A DNA stretch of 64,000 bases from an uncultured Bacteroidales bacterium (lineage in GTDB: Bacteria > Bacteroidota > Bacteroidia > Bacteroidales > Bacteroidaceae). Position 1 is the first letter of the stretch; every line of letters starts with the position of its first letter. The notes under the pieces are model-generated. The model had not been told where the DNA came from and ran no database searches. It saw nothing but the letters and a program-made list of their open reading frames with translations. The stretch covers positions 223,132 through 287,131 of the forward strand of contig CACYLU010000002.1 in NCBI GenBank assembly GCA_902775375.1, given 5' to 3'. The translations under genes and the position numbers were made by a program. Positions 26,430-34,013 of the stretch are shown piece after piece.

Positions 26430-26759
26430 ATGAAAAGGATAGTGACACTGATGTTGGGGGTGATAATGGCTTTGCAGCTGTGGGCAGACAACTCGCTGCA
26501 AGCTGGGCAGCAGGTGACCATCGACAACGACTGCTACGCCACCGTTGTGCCTGAGACATTGGAAAAGCTGGATGAGTATATCCACAACGAGAACTTCAAC
26601 ATGTATAGCACCTTCTTCAAGTTTGGCTATGCCACCAACCTGGACAAAGACACTCACGCTGTGGTGGTGAAAGTGCAGGGCAAGAAGGCGCAGATTAGGC
26701 TGGACAACCACATGCTGTGGTGGGTATGGACAGATAGCATTAACTTACGCAATCAGTAA
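26430..26759 (+). CDS. Small exported protein of unknown function
   Basis: A 109-residue protein with a signal peptide (MKRIVTLMLGVIMALQLWAD) and a mature part of about 90 residues rich in charged and aromatic residues (HMLWWVWTDS near the end). I do not recognise the family. The tail KVQGKKAQIRLDNHMLWWV suggests a small beta-structured domain. It stands alone, convergent with cbiB and 15 bases from its stop. The ATG sits four bases after a perfect promoter box; the in-frame ATGs at 26451 or 26466 are alternatives but would destroy the signal peptide. Confidence 0.65.
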   Translation: MKRIVTLMLGVIMALQLWADNSLQAGQQVTIDNDCYATVVPETLEKLDEYIHNENFNMYSTFFKFGYATNLDKDTHAVVVKVQGKKAQIRLDNHMLWWVWTDSINLRNQ

Positions 26760-26774
26760 AGTAAGCTGGGTTGT

Positions 26775-27692
26775 TTACCAAAGAAGACTAAGGGAAGCTG
26801 TTATCATCAGCATAAGTATTTCAGAAAGGCGGTTGATCATGACCGCCTTTTTCATATCCTCTGTGGTGAGCTCACGATCGTTGGTTCCAATATAGGGTTT
26901 GTCGAATACTTCGCCGAAATAGATGTGAGGTCCTCCGAAGCGACAATCGAGGATGCCTGCCAAAGCTGACTCGGGATAGCCGGAGTTGGGACTGGCGTGA
27001 CAACGGCCAAATTGCTTGACAAAGCTTAGCAACTGGGGCTTGCCTGCCGACAAGACCATCAGCAGGGCGGTGAGGCGTGCTGGAAGGTAGTTGGCCACAT
27101 CGTCCATACGGGCGGCAAAGCTGCCAAACTGCAGATAACGCTCTGAGTGATAGCCTATCATACTGTCTAAGGTATTGACCATCTTATAGGCCATCATGCC
27201 TGGGACACCCAACAAAAGGTACCAGAACATGGGGGCTATGACGCCATCGCTGAGGTTTTCGGCCAATGTTTCCAATGCTGCTTTGCGCACTTCCTGGGCA
27301 GTGAGCTGTGTGGTGTCGCGCCCCACAATACGGGCTACTTGCTGGCGTCCTTCTTCCAACGAACGGTCTAAGGCGATGAATACTTGGCGCACCTCGCGTA
27401 TCAAGGTGGTGCCAGCCAGGCAGAAGAATATCAGGATGATTTGCAGGGCTGTACTGAGCCAAGGGGAAAGTATGGCACAGAGCTTCAGCAGTAGCCAAGT
27501 GACGCAGAATACCAGCAGCACGAGGATAATAGCGAGCAGGGCTCCTTTGAGTCGGCGATGCTGCCCTTTGTTCAAGGCGTGCTCACCTCGGGCAATCATC
27601 TTGCCAAACAGCACTACGGGATGTGGGAGGCTAGCAGGATCGCCCAGCCACACGTCTAATAACCAACCTATTATTATCTGAATAGCTTTCAT
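26775..27692 (-). CDS. cbiB: Adenosylcobinamide-phosphate synthase
   Basis: An inner-membrane protein of about 305 residues that joins (R)-1-amino-2-propanol phosphate to adenosylcobyric acid. Family signs are GWLLDVWLGDPASLPHPVVLFG at the N-terminus (its WLGDP and HPV elements), ENLSDGVIAPMFWYLLLG and the VNTLDSMIGY segment; five or so hydrophobic stretches are visible. The ATG at 27692 overlaps the upstream stop by 4 bases (ATGA) and is preferred to one twelve bases earlier. It is the last gene of cobQ-cobD-cbiB. Confidence 0.93.
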   Translation of the reverse strand: MKAIQIIIGWLLDVWLGDPASLPHPVVLFGKMIARGEHALNKGQHRRLKGALLAIILVLLVFCVTWLLLKLCAILSPWLSTALQIILIFFCLAGTTLIREVRQVFIALDRSLEEGRQQVARIVGRDTTQLTAQEVRKAALETLAENLSDGVIAPMFWYLLLGVPGMMAYKMVNTLDSMIGYHSERYLQFGSFAARMDDVANYLPARLTALLMVLSAGKPQLLSFVKQFGRCHASPNSGYPESALAGILDCRFGGPHIYFGEVFDKPYIGTNDRELTTEDMKKAVMINRLSEILMLMITASLSLLW

Positions 27693-28720
27693 TGCTGTAT
27701 CCAATCATTTATCGCTGCTACAAGCTGGTCGTTCTCATCAGGACGTTGTGCCGCAATGCGGAAGAAGCGAGCATCAAGTCCATCGAAGTTGGAAGCATCA
27801 CGAATAAGAATGCCATGTTCGTTGGCCAGCCAGTCTTTCAACGCTCCCGCCTTGCCCATGCGGAGTTGTGCCAACATGAAATGCGTAGTGGTTTCCCACA
27901 CATCCACCACCCCTGTAGCCATCAGGTTAGTGCGTAAGCGTTGTGCCTCACGCAAATAAGCATCGATGGGAGGCAACCCCTCAACATCGTTGACCAGCAG
28001 ATAGTGCCCTGCTTCTATGGCCAAAGCATTTACCGACCAAGGCATCTTGTGGGTGCGAAGGTGATGCACCAGGTGGGCAGAAGCTGTGACATAACCCAGT
28101 CGCAAGCCTGGCACACAATAGCGTTTGGTGAGGCTGTGCAACAGGATGAGATTATCAAATTGCAGGGCTTCGTTGGCCGTAAACAAGGGCTGTTGCACGA
28201 AACTTTCATAGGATTGGTCGATGACGAACAACACTTGTGGATTAGCTTTAACTAAATTCTGCAAATAGTTTTTATTCAATGTATTGCCTGTAGGGTTATT
28301 TGGATTGCAAAGCCATAGGATTTCAACTCCTTCATCCATGCGGAAGTGCTCACGTTCAGTGGGCAACTGATAGAGGGCACTCACCTTGCAACCATTGATG
28401 GTACAAGCATCAGCATACTCACGGAAGGTGGGTTGCAACACTTGGACATTCTTGCAAGCGTAGCTTTGTGCTATGAGGTAGATGGCCTCGGTAGCCCCGT
28501 TGGTGACCAAAACAGTTTCTTGGGGTATCTGGTGGGATTTGGCCAACCTCGTTTCCAAAGAGGCGGCACTGGGCTCAGGATAGCTGCTTATCACCCCCAT
28601 CCTTTCGTGCAGATAGGTATGCAGTCCGCTTAAATCAGCATGACTGTAAATGTTTGAGCTGAAGTTCATCACAATGGGATGATCATAGCGATAGCTGTCG
28701 TCACCGTGTCCTTCAATCAT
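27689..28720 (-). CDS. cobD: Threonine-phosphate decarboxylase (PLP enzyme)
   Basis: A 343-residue class I/II aminotransferase-fold enzyme that makes (R)-1-amino-2-propanol phosphate from threonine phosphate. Signs are NFSSNIYSHAD near the N-terminus, LCNPNNPTGN, VIDQSYESF and the PLP Lys in LHSLTKRYCVPGLRLGY. A histidinol-phosphate aminotransferase assignment would be the main alternative, but the flanking cobQ and cbiB, with which it overlaps by 8 and 4 bases, settle the role. Confidence 0.9.
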   Translation of the reverse strand: MIEGHGDDSYRYDHPIVMNFSSNIYSHADLSGLHTYLHERMGVISSYPEPSAASLETRLAKSHQIPQETVLVTNGATEAIYLIAQSYACKNVQVLQPTFREYADACTINGCKVSALYQLPTEREHFRMDEGVEILWLCNPNNPTGNTLNKNYLQNLVKANPQVLFVIDQSYESFVQQPLFTANEALQFDNLILLHSLTKRYCVPGLRLGYVTASAHLVHHLRTHKMPWSVNALAIEAGHYLLVNDVEGLPPIDAYLREAQRLRTNLMATGVVDVWETTTHFMLAQLRMGKAGALKDWLANEHGILIRDASNFDGLDARFFRIAAQRPDENDQLVAAINDWIQQ

Positions 28721-30212
28721 GATTCATTAGAATTTGATAAACCTTATCCATATCAACATACTGGCGGATATGAGCAGCAAGTTTGTCGTATTGCTCATTC
28801 TTGAACGCCTGATAGTCAAATGCCTCCGACGCTTTGTCTATCTTACTTTTCCAAGGTTCCAGCAAGAAATCGATAAAGGCAGTATTGTCGAGAATGCCGT
28901 GAATATAGGTACCCATACATTTGACATCGACAAAACAGCCATCAGGATGACCGTCGGCAAAAATGTTCAATGGTGAAGGCGATGCATCTTGCACAGGCTT
29001 CGTCTCACCCATATGAATCTCATAACCCTGCATAGGGCCAGCATCTACGTCAGTTGCTGCCAAGTGGAATGTATCCTGACGCGTCACCTTCTCGCCTGTC
29101 ATCGAAGTACTTACAGGCAACAGTCCTAAGCCTGGGAGGCGTTCAATAGTGCCCTCCACATGATCAGGGTCAAGCACCTCAACACCCATCATCTGATAGC
29201 CACCACAAATGCCCAATATGGTAGCTCCGTCACGATGGGCACGGATAATGGCCTGAGCCACACCGTTGCGACGCAGTTCATAAAGATCGTCAATGGTACT
29301 CTTGCTGCCTGGCAGGATGATAATATCAGCCTTCTGGATGTCTTCGGTATTGTTAGTATAAAACAAATGCACACGTGGGTCGCGCTCCAACACGTTGAAA
29401 TCAGTGAAGTTGCTGAGGTGACGCAGCAACACAACTGCCACATTCACCTTGCCCTGCTCGGCCTGCATAGATTTGGTGGCCAACGCCACACTATCTTCCT
29501 CTTCAATATAAATGTCTTTATAATAAGGTACTACTCCCAGCACAGGCACTTGACACAGATCCTCCAACATCTTGACACCACTCTCAAAAAGGCGTAAGTC
29601 ACCACGAAACTTGTTAATAATAATACCTTTAATAAGCTTGCGCTCTTCTGGACGCAACAAGGCGATGGAGCCATAGACGCTGGCAAACACCCCACCCCTG
29701 TCGATGTCGCCCACAAGGATAACATCAGCTCCAGCATGCATGGCCATAGGCAGGTTTACCAAATCGCTGTCACGCAAATTGATTTCAGAGATACTTCCTG
29801 CTCCCTCTAATACGATAGGGTTATAGCGCTGAGCCAAACGGTCGTAGGCTTCGCAAACAGCCTGACGTAGTTCTTCACGCCCCTCCTTGCGGAAATAATC
29901 GTACGCATGACGATTGCCGATGGGCTTGCCGTTGAGCACTACCTGACTGGTGTGGTCGCTCTGAGGTTTGAGCAACAAAGGATTCATGTCTGTATGACAA
30001 GGAATGCCTGCTGCTTCAGCCTGAACGGCTTGTGCACGCCCTATCTCAAAACCTTCGGGAGTAGCGTATGAATTGAGGGCCATATTCTGTGCTTTGAAAG
30101 GCGCAGGATGATAGCCGTCTTGCTTGAAAATACGGCAGAAACCAGCAGCGATGATGCTCTTGCCTACATCGCTACCTGTGCCTGCAAACATGATGGGATG
30201 CAACTTTTTCAT
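28713..30212 (-). CDS. cobQ: Adenosylcobyric acid synthase
   Basis: A 499-residue glutamine amidotransferase that amidates four side chains of adenosylcobyrinic acid a,c-diamide. The N-terminal dethiobiotin-synthetase-like domain begins HPIMFAGTGSDVGKSIIAAG (P-loop). The C-terminal type-1 amidotransferase domain has LGICGGYQMMG with the nucleophile Cys and a late GTYIHGILD His. It is first in the cobQ-cobD-cbiB operon. A perfect promoter ends four bases before its ATG. Confidence 0.96.
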   Translation of the reverse strand: MKKLHPIMFAGTGSDVGKSIIAAGFCRIFKQDGYHPAPFKAQNMALNSYATPEGFEIGRAQAVQAEAAGIPCHTDMNPLLLKPQSDHTSQVVLNGKPIGNRHAYDYFRKEGREELRQAVCEAYDRLAQRYNPIVLEGAGSISEINLRDSDLVNLPMAMHAGADVILVGDIDRGGVFASVYGSIALLRPEERKLIKGIIINKFRGDLRLFESGVKMLEDLCQVPVLGVVPYYKDIYIEEEDSVALATKSMQAEQGKVNVAVVLLRHLSNFTDFNVLERDPRVHLFYTNNTEDIQKADIIILPGSKSTIDDLYELRRNGVAQAIIRAHRDGATILGICGGYQMMGVEVLDPDHVEGTIERLPGLGLLPVSTSMTGEKVTRQDTFHLAATDVDAGPMQGYEIHMGETKPVQDASPSPLNIFADGHPDGCFVDVKCMGTYIHGILDNTAFIDFLLEPWKSKIDKASEAFDYQAFKNEQYDKLAAHIRQYVDMDKVYQILMNHD

Positions 30213-30216
30213 GCTG

Positions 30217-30248
30217 CAAATTTAGAAGAAAGCGAGTAACGGAGCAAA
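30217..30248 (-). promoter_or_regulatory. Promoter abutting the cobQ start codon
   Basis: Minus strand TTTG (30245-30248), 20 bases, TAAATTTG (30217-30224), then CAGC and the ATG at 30212. The message should be leaderless or nearly so, and it lies outside the riboswitch that controls the divergent operon. Confidence 0.7.
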
Positions 30249-30404
30249 CATTTTACAATGAAAATTTGTGACACAAATGGGCCTATCTTATACTAAGATA
30301 GAGGTGTAAAAGAGAAAAAATAATTTTTCAAATAAAATTTTGTATGGGAGGCTTGCACTAATTTTACATAAATTAGGCTGCGCCTCAACAATTTTCAAAT
30401 AAAA

Positions 30405-30436
30405 TTTGGAATTGTGTTCGGCTTGCACTAATTTTG
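30405..30436 (+). promoter_or_regulatory. Promoter of the riboswitch-controlled operon, with an upstream duplicate
   Basis: TTTG (30405-30408), 20 bases, TAATTTTG (30429-30436). Its elements TTTTCAAATAAAATTT and GGCTTGCACTAATTTT occur once more about 70 bases upstream (30325-30340 and 30350-30365), where the box ends in A (TAATTTTA) and the spacing is 16. The upstream copy therefore looks like a duplicated, weakened promoter. Confidence 0.75.
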
Positions 30437-30467
30437 CATCCGGAATTGGCAAACCGAAGTATTTTCA

Positions 30468-30615
30468 TACAAGGTTTCAAGGGAATCAGGTGAAAGACCT
30501 GAGCTGTTCCTGCAGCTGTAATCCTCTATAAAACAAGAGGTCTGCAACTACAAGCGCCACTGTTGCTTAGCAATGGGAAGGCCGTGCAAGACCGAGGAGA
30601 GCCAGAATACCTACC
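30468..30615 (+). ncRNA. Cobalamin riboswitch
   Basis: The standard landmarks are present in order: GGGAATCAGGTGAAAGACCT, GAGCTGTTCCTGCAGCTGTA, a variable hairpin (CCTCT...AGAGG), GCGCCACTG, GGGAAGGCCGTGCAAGACCG and AGCCAGAATACCTACC. It lies between the promoter and the first TonB receptor and should shut down the 15-kb operon when adenosylcobalamin or a relative binds. Confidence 0.93.
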
Positions 30616-30680
30616 TTTTCCAAACGAAAATTAACAGAGCTTCCAGGTAAGAAGCGAAGAATGTCGGATTTTTTAATAGT

Positions 30681-32813
30681 ATGAATTACAGACATTTTGT
30701 AACAGGCTGTCTATGCCTGCTATCTATGCATGTATCGGCACAGAGCATCATTGAGAACAAAAGCGAAGAAGAGCTTTCGTTGATGCTCGACGAGGTGGTG
30801 GTGACTGGTACTGGTACGGAGCATTTTCTGAAGGATGCGCCTGTGCAGACCGAGGTCATCAACCGCAAGATGCTGGAGAGCTATGGCGGATCGTCGCTAG
30901 AAGAAATACTATCTTCGCTGAGTGCATCTTTTGACTTCAACCAAAGTGATATGGGAAGCCAGATGCAAGTGGGCGGCTTGGGCAACGACTATATATTGGT
31001 GCTGATTGACGGCAAGAAGATTCATGGTGACGTGGGTGGACAGAACAACCTCGGACTGATTGACCCTGCGCGCATCGACAAAATAGAAATCGTAAAGGGA
31101 GCCAGCTCTACATTGTATGGTAGCGATGCTATGGCAGCTGTGATCAACATCATCACCAAGAAGAATACAACGGATGATATCTTCTTGTCAAACGCTACTC
31201 GTGGTGGCTCGTATGGCGAACTGCGACAGAGCAATACGGTGCAGTTTAAGTTGGGCAAGGTGACCAGTATCACCAACTTCCAGTTGAAGCATTCTGACGG
31301 GTGGCAGAACACTACGGTGGAGGATCCTCGCAAATACGAAAAGCCTGTGACCAACAGTATCAACAAGACTGCCAACCGTTATACCGACTGGCAAGTGGAG
31401 GAGCGTTTGGAATATCAGCCAACCAAGAATTTGAGCCTGTATGCTGAGGGAATGTATTATCGTAAGCGCATCTATCGTCCTCGTGGAATACCTGATTACA
31501 AGACTTACGACTTGGCTTACAAGAATACGTCATTGGCTGGTGGCGGACGTTTGAACTTGAAGAATCACAACTATATCACACTCGACATCAATTACGATAC
31601 GCACAACTATTACTATGACTACACATTTGAGACATGGGAGTATAATCCAGATAACCCAAATCGTCCTCTGATTTGGAAAGCAGGCGACCGAAGTCTGCAA
31701 AGTGATCAGGAGCGAGTGCTCTCTACTGCCAAAGGTGTGTTCAACCTGCCAGGCATGAACAGACTGAGCGTGGGTGGAGAATTTCAGTACGACTGGCTCA
31801 AGGCTCCCAAGCGTTTGGATACAGGCGATACAGCTTCTGACTATACGGGCGCTTTGTATGTGCAGGACGAGTGGTCAGGCTTGAATAACTTGAATGTTAC
31901 GGCTGGTGTGCGTCTTACACTGAACAAGGAGTTTGGGGCAAAGGTATCGCCTAAGATTTCAGCAATGTATAAGTTGGGCGATTTCAATTTGAGGGCTACT
32001 TACTCGGAGGGATTCAAGACCCCTACCCTAAAGGAACTGCACTACTTATATGTACGTCAGATGTCTATCGTAATTCTCAACATGGGCAACTTGGACTTGA
32101 ATCCTCAGACCAACCGTTATGTATCAGCAGGACTGGAATACAATACCAAGCGATTCAACGTAAGTGTGACGGGTTATATGAACTGGCTCGATAACATGAT
32201 TACTTTGGTAACTATACCTACACGTGAGGCTCCTGGTGACATCATCATCGCCTATGACCCGAATCGTGTGCGCCAATATAAGAATATGGATGATGCACGA
32301 ACTACTGGCGTTGACCTGAACATCAAGTGGATGCCTATTTCATCTCTCACACTTACTGGTGGTTACAGCTATCTGGACACCGATGCCAATCTAGCTAGTG
32401 AGGACAGTCACGGTAAGGCTATTACATTAAAAGATGTAGTGATTGACGGTATGGCGCATCATCGTGGCACCTTCAGTGCTGCGTGGAACAAAGGCTTCAA
32501 TCATAATAAGTATCGTTTGAGTGTGGGTTTGTTTGGACGTTTCCAAAGTAAACGCTACTATCAGGATGACGGCAACGGAAAAGCTTATCAGATTTGGCGA
32601 CTCAACACCCGTCATCAGTTCAACCTGACGAAACAAATCAAGGCCGATATCAATGCCGGCATTGACAACATACTGAATTATTACGAAACTACGCCTCATG
32701 GTCTGAACTACGGTACCACTACCCCAGGCAGAACGGTTTATGCATCGCTTACCCTGCAGTTTGGCAAGCAGCTTAGGGCCAACAGGAGCAGAAGCAACAA
32801 TACAGAAGAATAA
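30681..32813 (+). CDS. TonB-dependent receptor, BtuB-like (first copy)
   Basis: A 710-residue outer-membrane receptor: signal peptide (CLCLLSMHVSAQS), a TonB box region (LDEVVVTGTGT), a plug domain (VLIDGKKIHGD, IEIVKGASSTLYGSDAMAAVINIIT) and a 22-strand barrel ending GRTVYASLTLQF. The cobalamin riboswitch directly upstream and the cobalamin genes downstream indicate import of a corrinoid or a tetrapyrrole precursor. There is no SusD partner. It is followed by a lipoprotein CbiK homologue 29 bases later; the pair is repeated by the next two genes. Confidence 0.93.
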   Translation: MNYRHFVTGCLCLLSMHVSAQSIIENKSEEELSLMLDEVVVTGTGTEHFLKDAPVQTEVINRKMLESYGGSSLEEILSSLSASFDFNQSDMGSQMQVGGLGNDYILVLIDGKKIHGDVGGQNNLGLIDPARIDKIEIVKGASSTLYGSDAMAAVINIITKKNTTDDIFLSNATRGGSYGELRQSNTVQFKLGKVTSITNFQLKHSDGWQNTTVEDPRKYEKPVTNSINKTANRYTDWQVEERLEYQPTKNLSLYAEGMYYRKRIYRPRGIPDYKTYDLAYKNTSLAGGGRLNLKNHNYITLDINYDTHNYYYDYTFETWEYNPDNPNRPLIWKAGDRSLQSDQERVLSTAKGVFNLPGMNRLSVGGEFQYDWLKAPKRLDTGDTASDYTGALYVQDEWSGLNNLNVTAGVRLTLNKEFGAKVSPKISAMYKLGDFNLRATYSEGFKTPTLKELHYLYVRQMSIVILNMGNLDLNPQTNRYVSAGLEYNTKRFNVSVTGYMNWLDNMITLVTIPTREAPGDIIIAYDPNRVRQYKNMDDARTTGVDLNIKWMPISSLTLTGGYSYLDTDANLASEDSHGKAITLKDVVIDGMAHHRGTFSAAWNKGFNHNKYRLSVGLFGRFQSKRYYQDDGNGKAYQIWRLNTRHQFNLTKQIKADINAGIDNILNYYETTPHGLNYGTTTPGRTVYASLTLQFGKQLRANRSRSNNTEE

Positions 32814-32842
32814 TGTTTAACCAAATAAATTAAATTTGTTTT

Positions 32843-33928
32843 ATGAAATTAACTAAGTTTTTTGCAATGGCTGCAATCGCAGCAATGACCTTGTCACTGA
32901 GCGCTTGCTCAGACGACGATAGTCCAGTACCAGAACCTACTCCTGAACCAGAGCAGTCAGCTTGGGACAAGAAGATGAATGCTGTTACTGCAGAAGTAAC
33001 TGCTAATAAGTCAAAGGAGAGCGCTTTGTTGCTCATCAGTTTCGGTTCTACTTGGGAAGAGCCTCAGAAGACTTTCCAGAAAGTGAAGAACCAGTTTAAG
33101 GAAGCATTCCCTGATCGTGATGTATATTTCGCTTTCACCTCTGAGATTATCATGAACCGCGTGGCTGCAAACGAAGAACTGACCTCACAGGGTTATGGCC
33201 CATACTATAGCCCACTGTTCTACATGCTGGCACTGGGTAACGCTGGCTATACTCAGATTGACGTTCAGTCACTGCACGTGATTCCTGGTGAGGAGTTCTT
33301 GCGTGTTCAGAGCGTAGTGAAAGACTTCCACAACACCGATCAGGATGGTGACGGCAAGCGTGAGTTCGAGGGTGTGAAGGTAGCTCTGGGTACTCCACTG
33401 CTCTATGCACAGGAAGATGTTGACAATGTAGCAAAGATCCTGCACGAGAAAGTTGGTAAGGAATTCGTTTCTAAAGGTAACGTTGTAGCTTTCATGGGTC
33501 ACGGTAATCCTGAAGAGTATAACACAATGGATGGTAACACTCGCTACACCATGATGGAAGCAGCGCTGCAAAAGATTGACCCTCACTATTTCGTGGCTAC
33601 TGTAGATATGGAAGACAACTATATCGACGAGATGATGGAGCGTATGGCTGCTAAAGGTTATGGTGAAGGTACTAAGGTAAAACTACACCCACTGATGTCA
33701 ATTGCTGGTGACCACATCAACAACGATATGGCTGCTGGTCATGAGGAAGAACCAGAAGCAGATGACGGTTTCTGGCGCTATCGTTTGGTAGAAGCAGGTT
33801 ATGACTGCACATTTGAAGACTGCATCCTGCAAGGTCTGGGTGAATATCCTGATATCGTAAATATCTGGATTCAGCACACCAAGGATGCTCAGGAAGATCT
33901 CTTCTACGATGGTGAAACAGAGGACTAA
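32843..33928 (+). CDS. CbiK-family cobaltochelatase homologue, probable surface lipoprotein
   Basis: A 361-residue CbiK (anaerobic sirohydrochlorin cobaltochelatase) homologue. The start is a lipoprotein signal (LSLSACSDDDS, Cys22). The residues after Cys (SDDD) resemble the acidic signal that sends Bacteroidota lipoproteins to the cell surface, and a Pro/Glu linker follows. The two chelatase His are kept in MGHGNPEEYN (His220) and MSIAGDHINND (His291). An EF-hand-like loop DQDGDGKREFE (residues 166-176) is inserted. A cytoplasmic sirohydrochlorin step would not need export, so it may bind or process tetrapyrroles for the adjacent receptor; that is inference. Confidence 0.85.
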   Translation: MKLTKFFAMAAIAAMTLSLSACSDDDSPVPEPTPEPEQSAWDKKMNAVTAEVTANKSKESALLLISFGSTWEEPQKTFQKVKNQFKEAFPDRDVYFAFTSEIIMNRVAANEELTSQGYGPYYSPLFYMLALGNAGYTQIDVQSLHVIPGEEFLRVQSVVKDFHNTDQDGDGKREFEGVKVALGTPLLYAQEDVDNVAKILHEKVGKEFVSKGNVVAFMGHGNPEEYNTMDGNTRYTMMEAALQKIDPHYFVATVDMEDNYIDEMMERMAAKGYGEGTKVKLHPLMSIAGDHINNDMAAGHEEEPEADDGFWRYRLVEAGYDCTFEDCILQGLGEYPDIVNIWIQHTKDAQEDLFYDGETED

Positions 33929-33967
33929 TCAGTCTCAACACAATATAATATCAGTTTAGTTAAAAAG

Positions 33968-34001
33968 ACGGGACTACCCCCGAGATGGGGGTATGCCCCG
34001 T
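33968..34001 (+). promoter_or_regulatory. Two-step hairpin before the second TonB receptor
   Basis: Outer arms ACGGG / CCCGT and inner arms TACCCCC / GGGGGTA around GAGAT, followed by TTTCTATG. It buries an in-frame ATG at 33993, so that codon is unlikely to be the main start. It may reduce read-through or protect mRNA between the two receptor/CbiK pairs. Confidence 0.65.
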
Positions 34002-34013
34002 TTCTATGTAATT

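Noticed and set aside
33993-34013. Earlier start for the second TonB receptor
   Set aside because: The codon lies within a stable hairpin and would put seven extra residues before a normal signal peptide.
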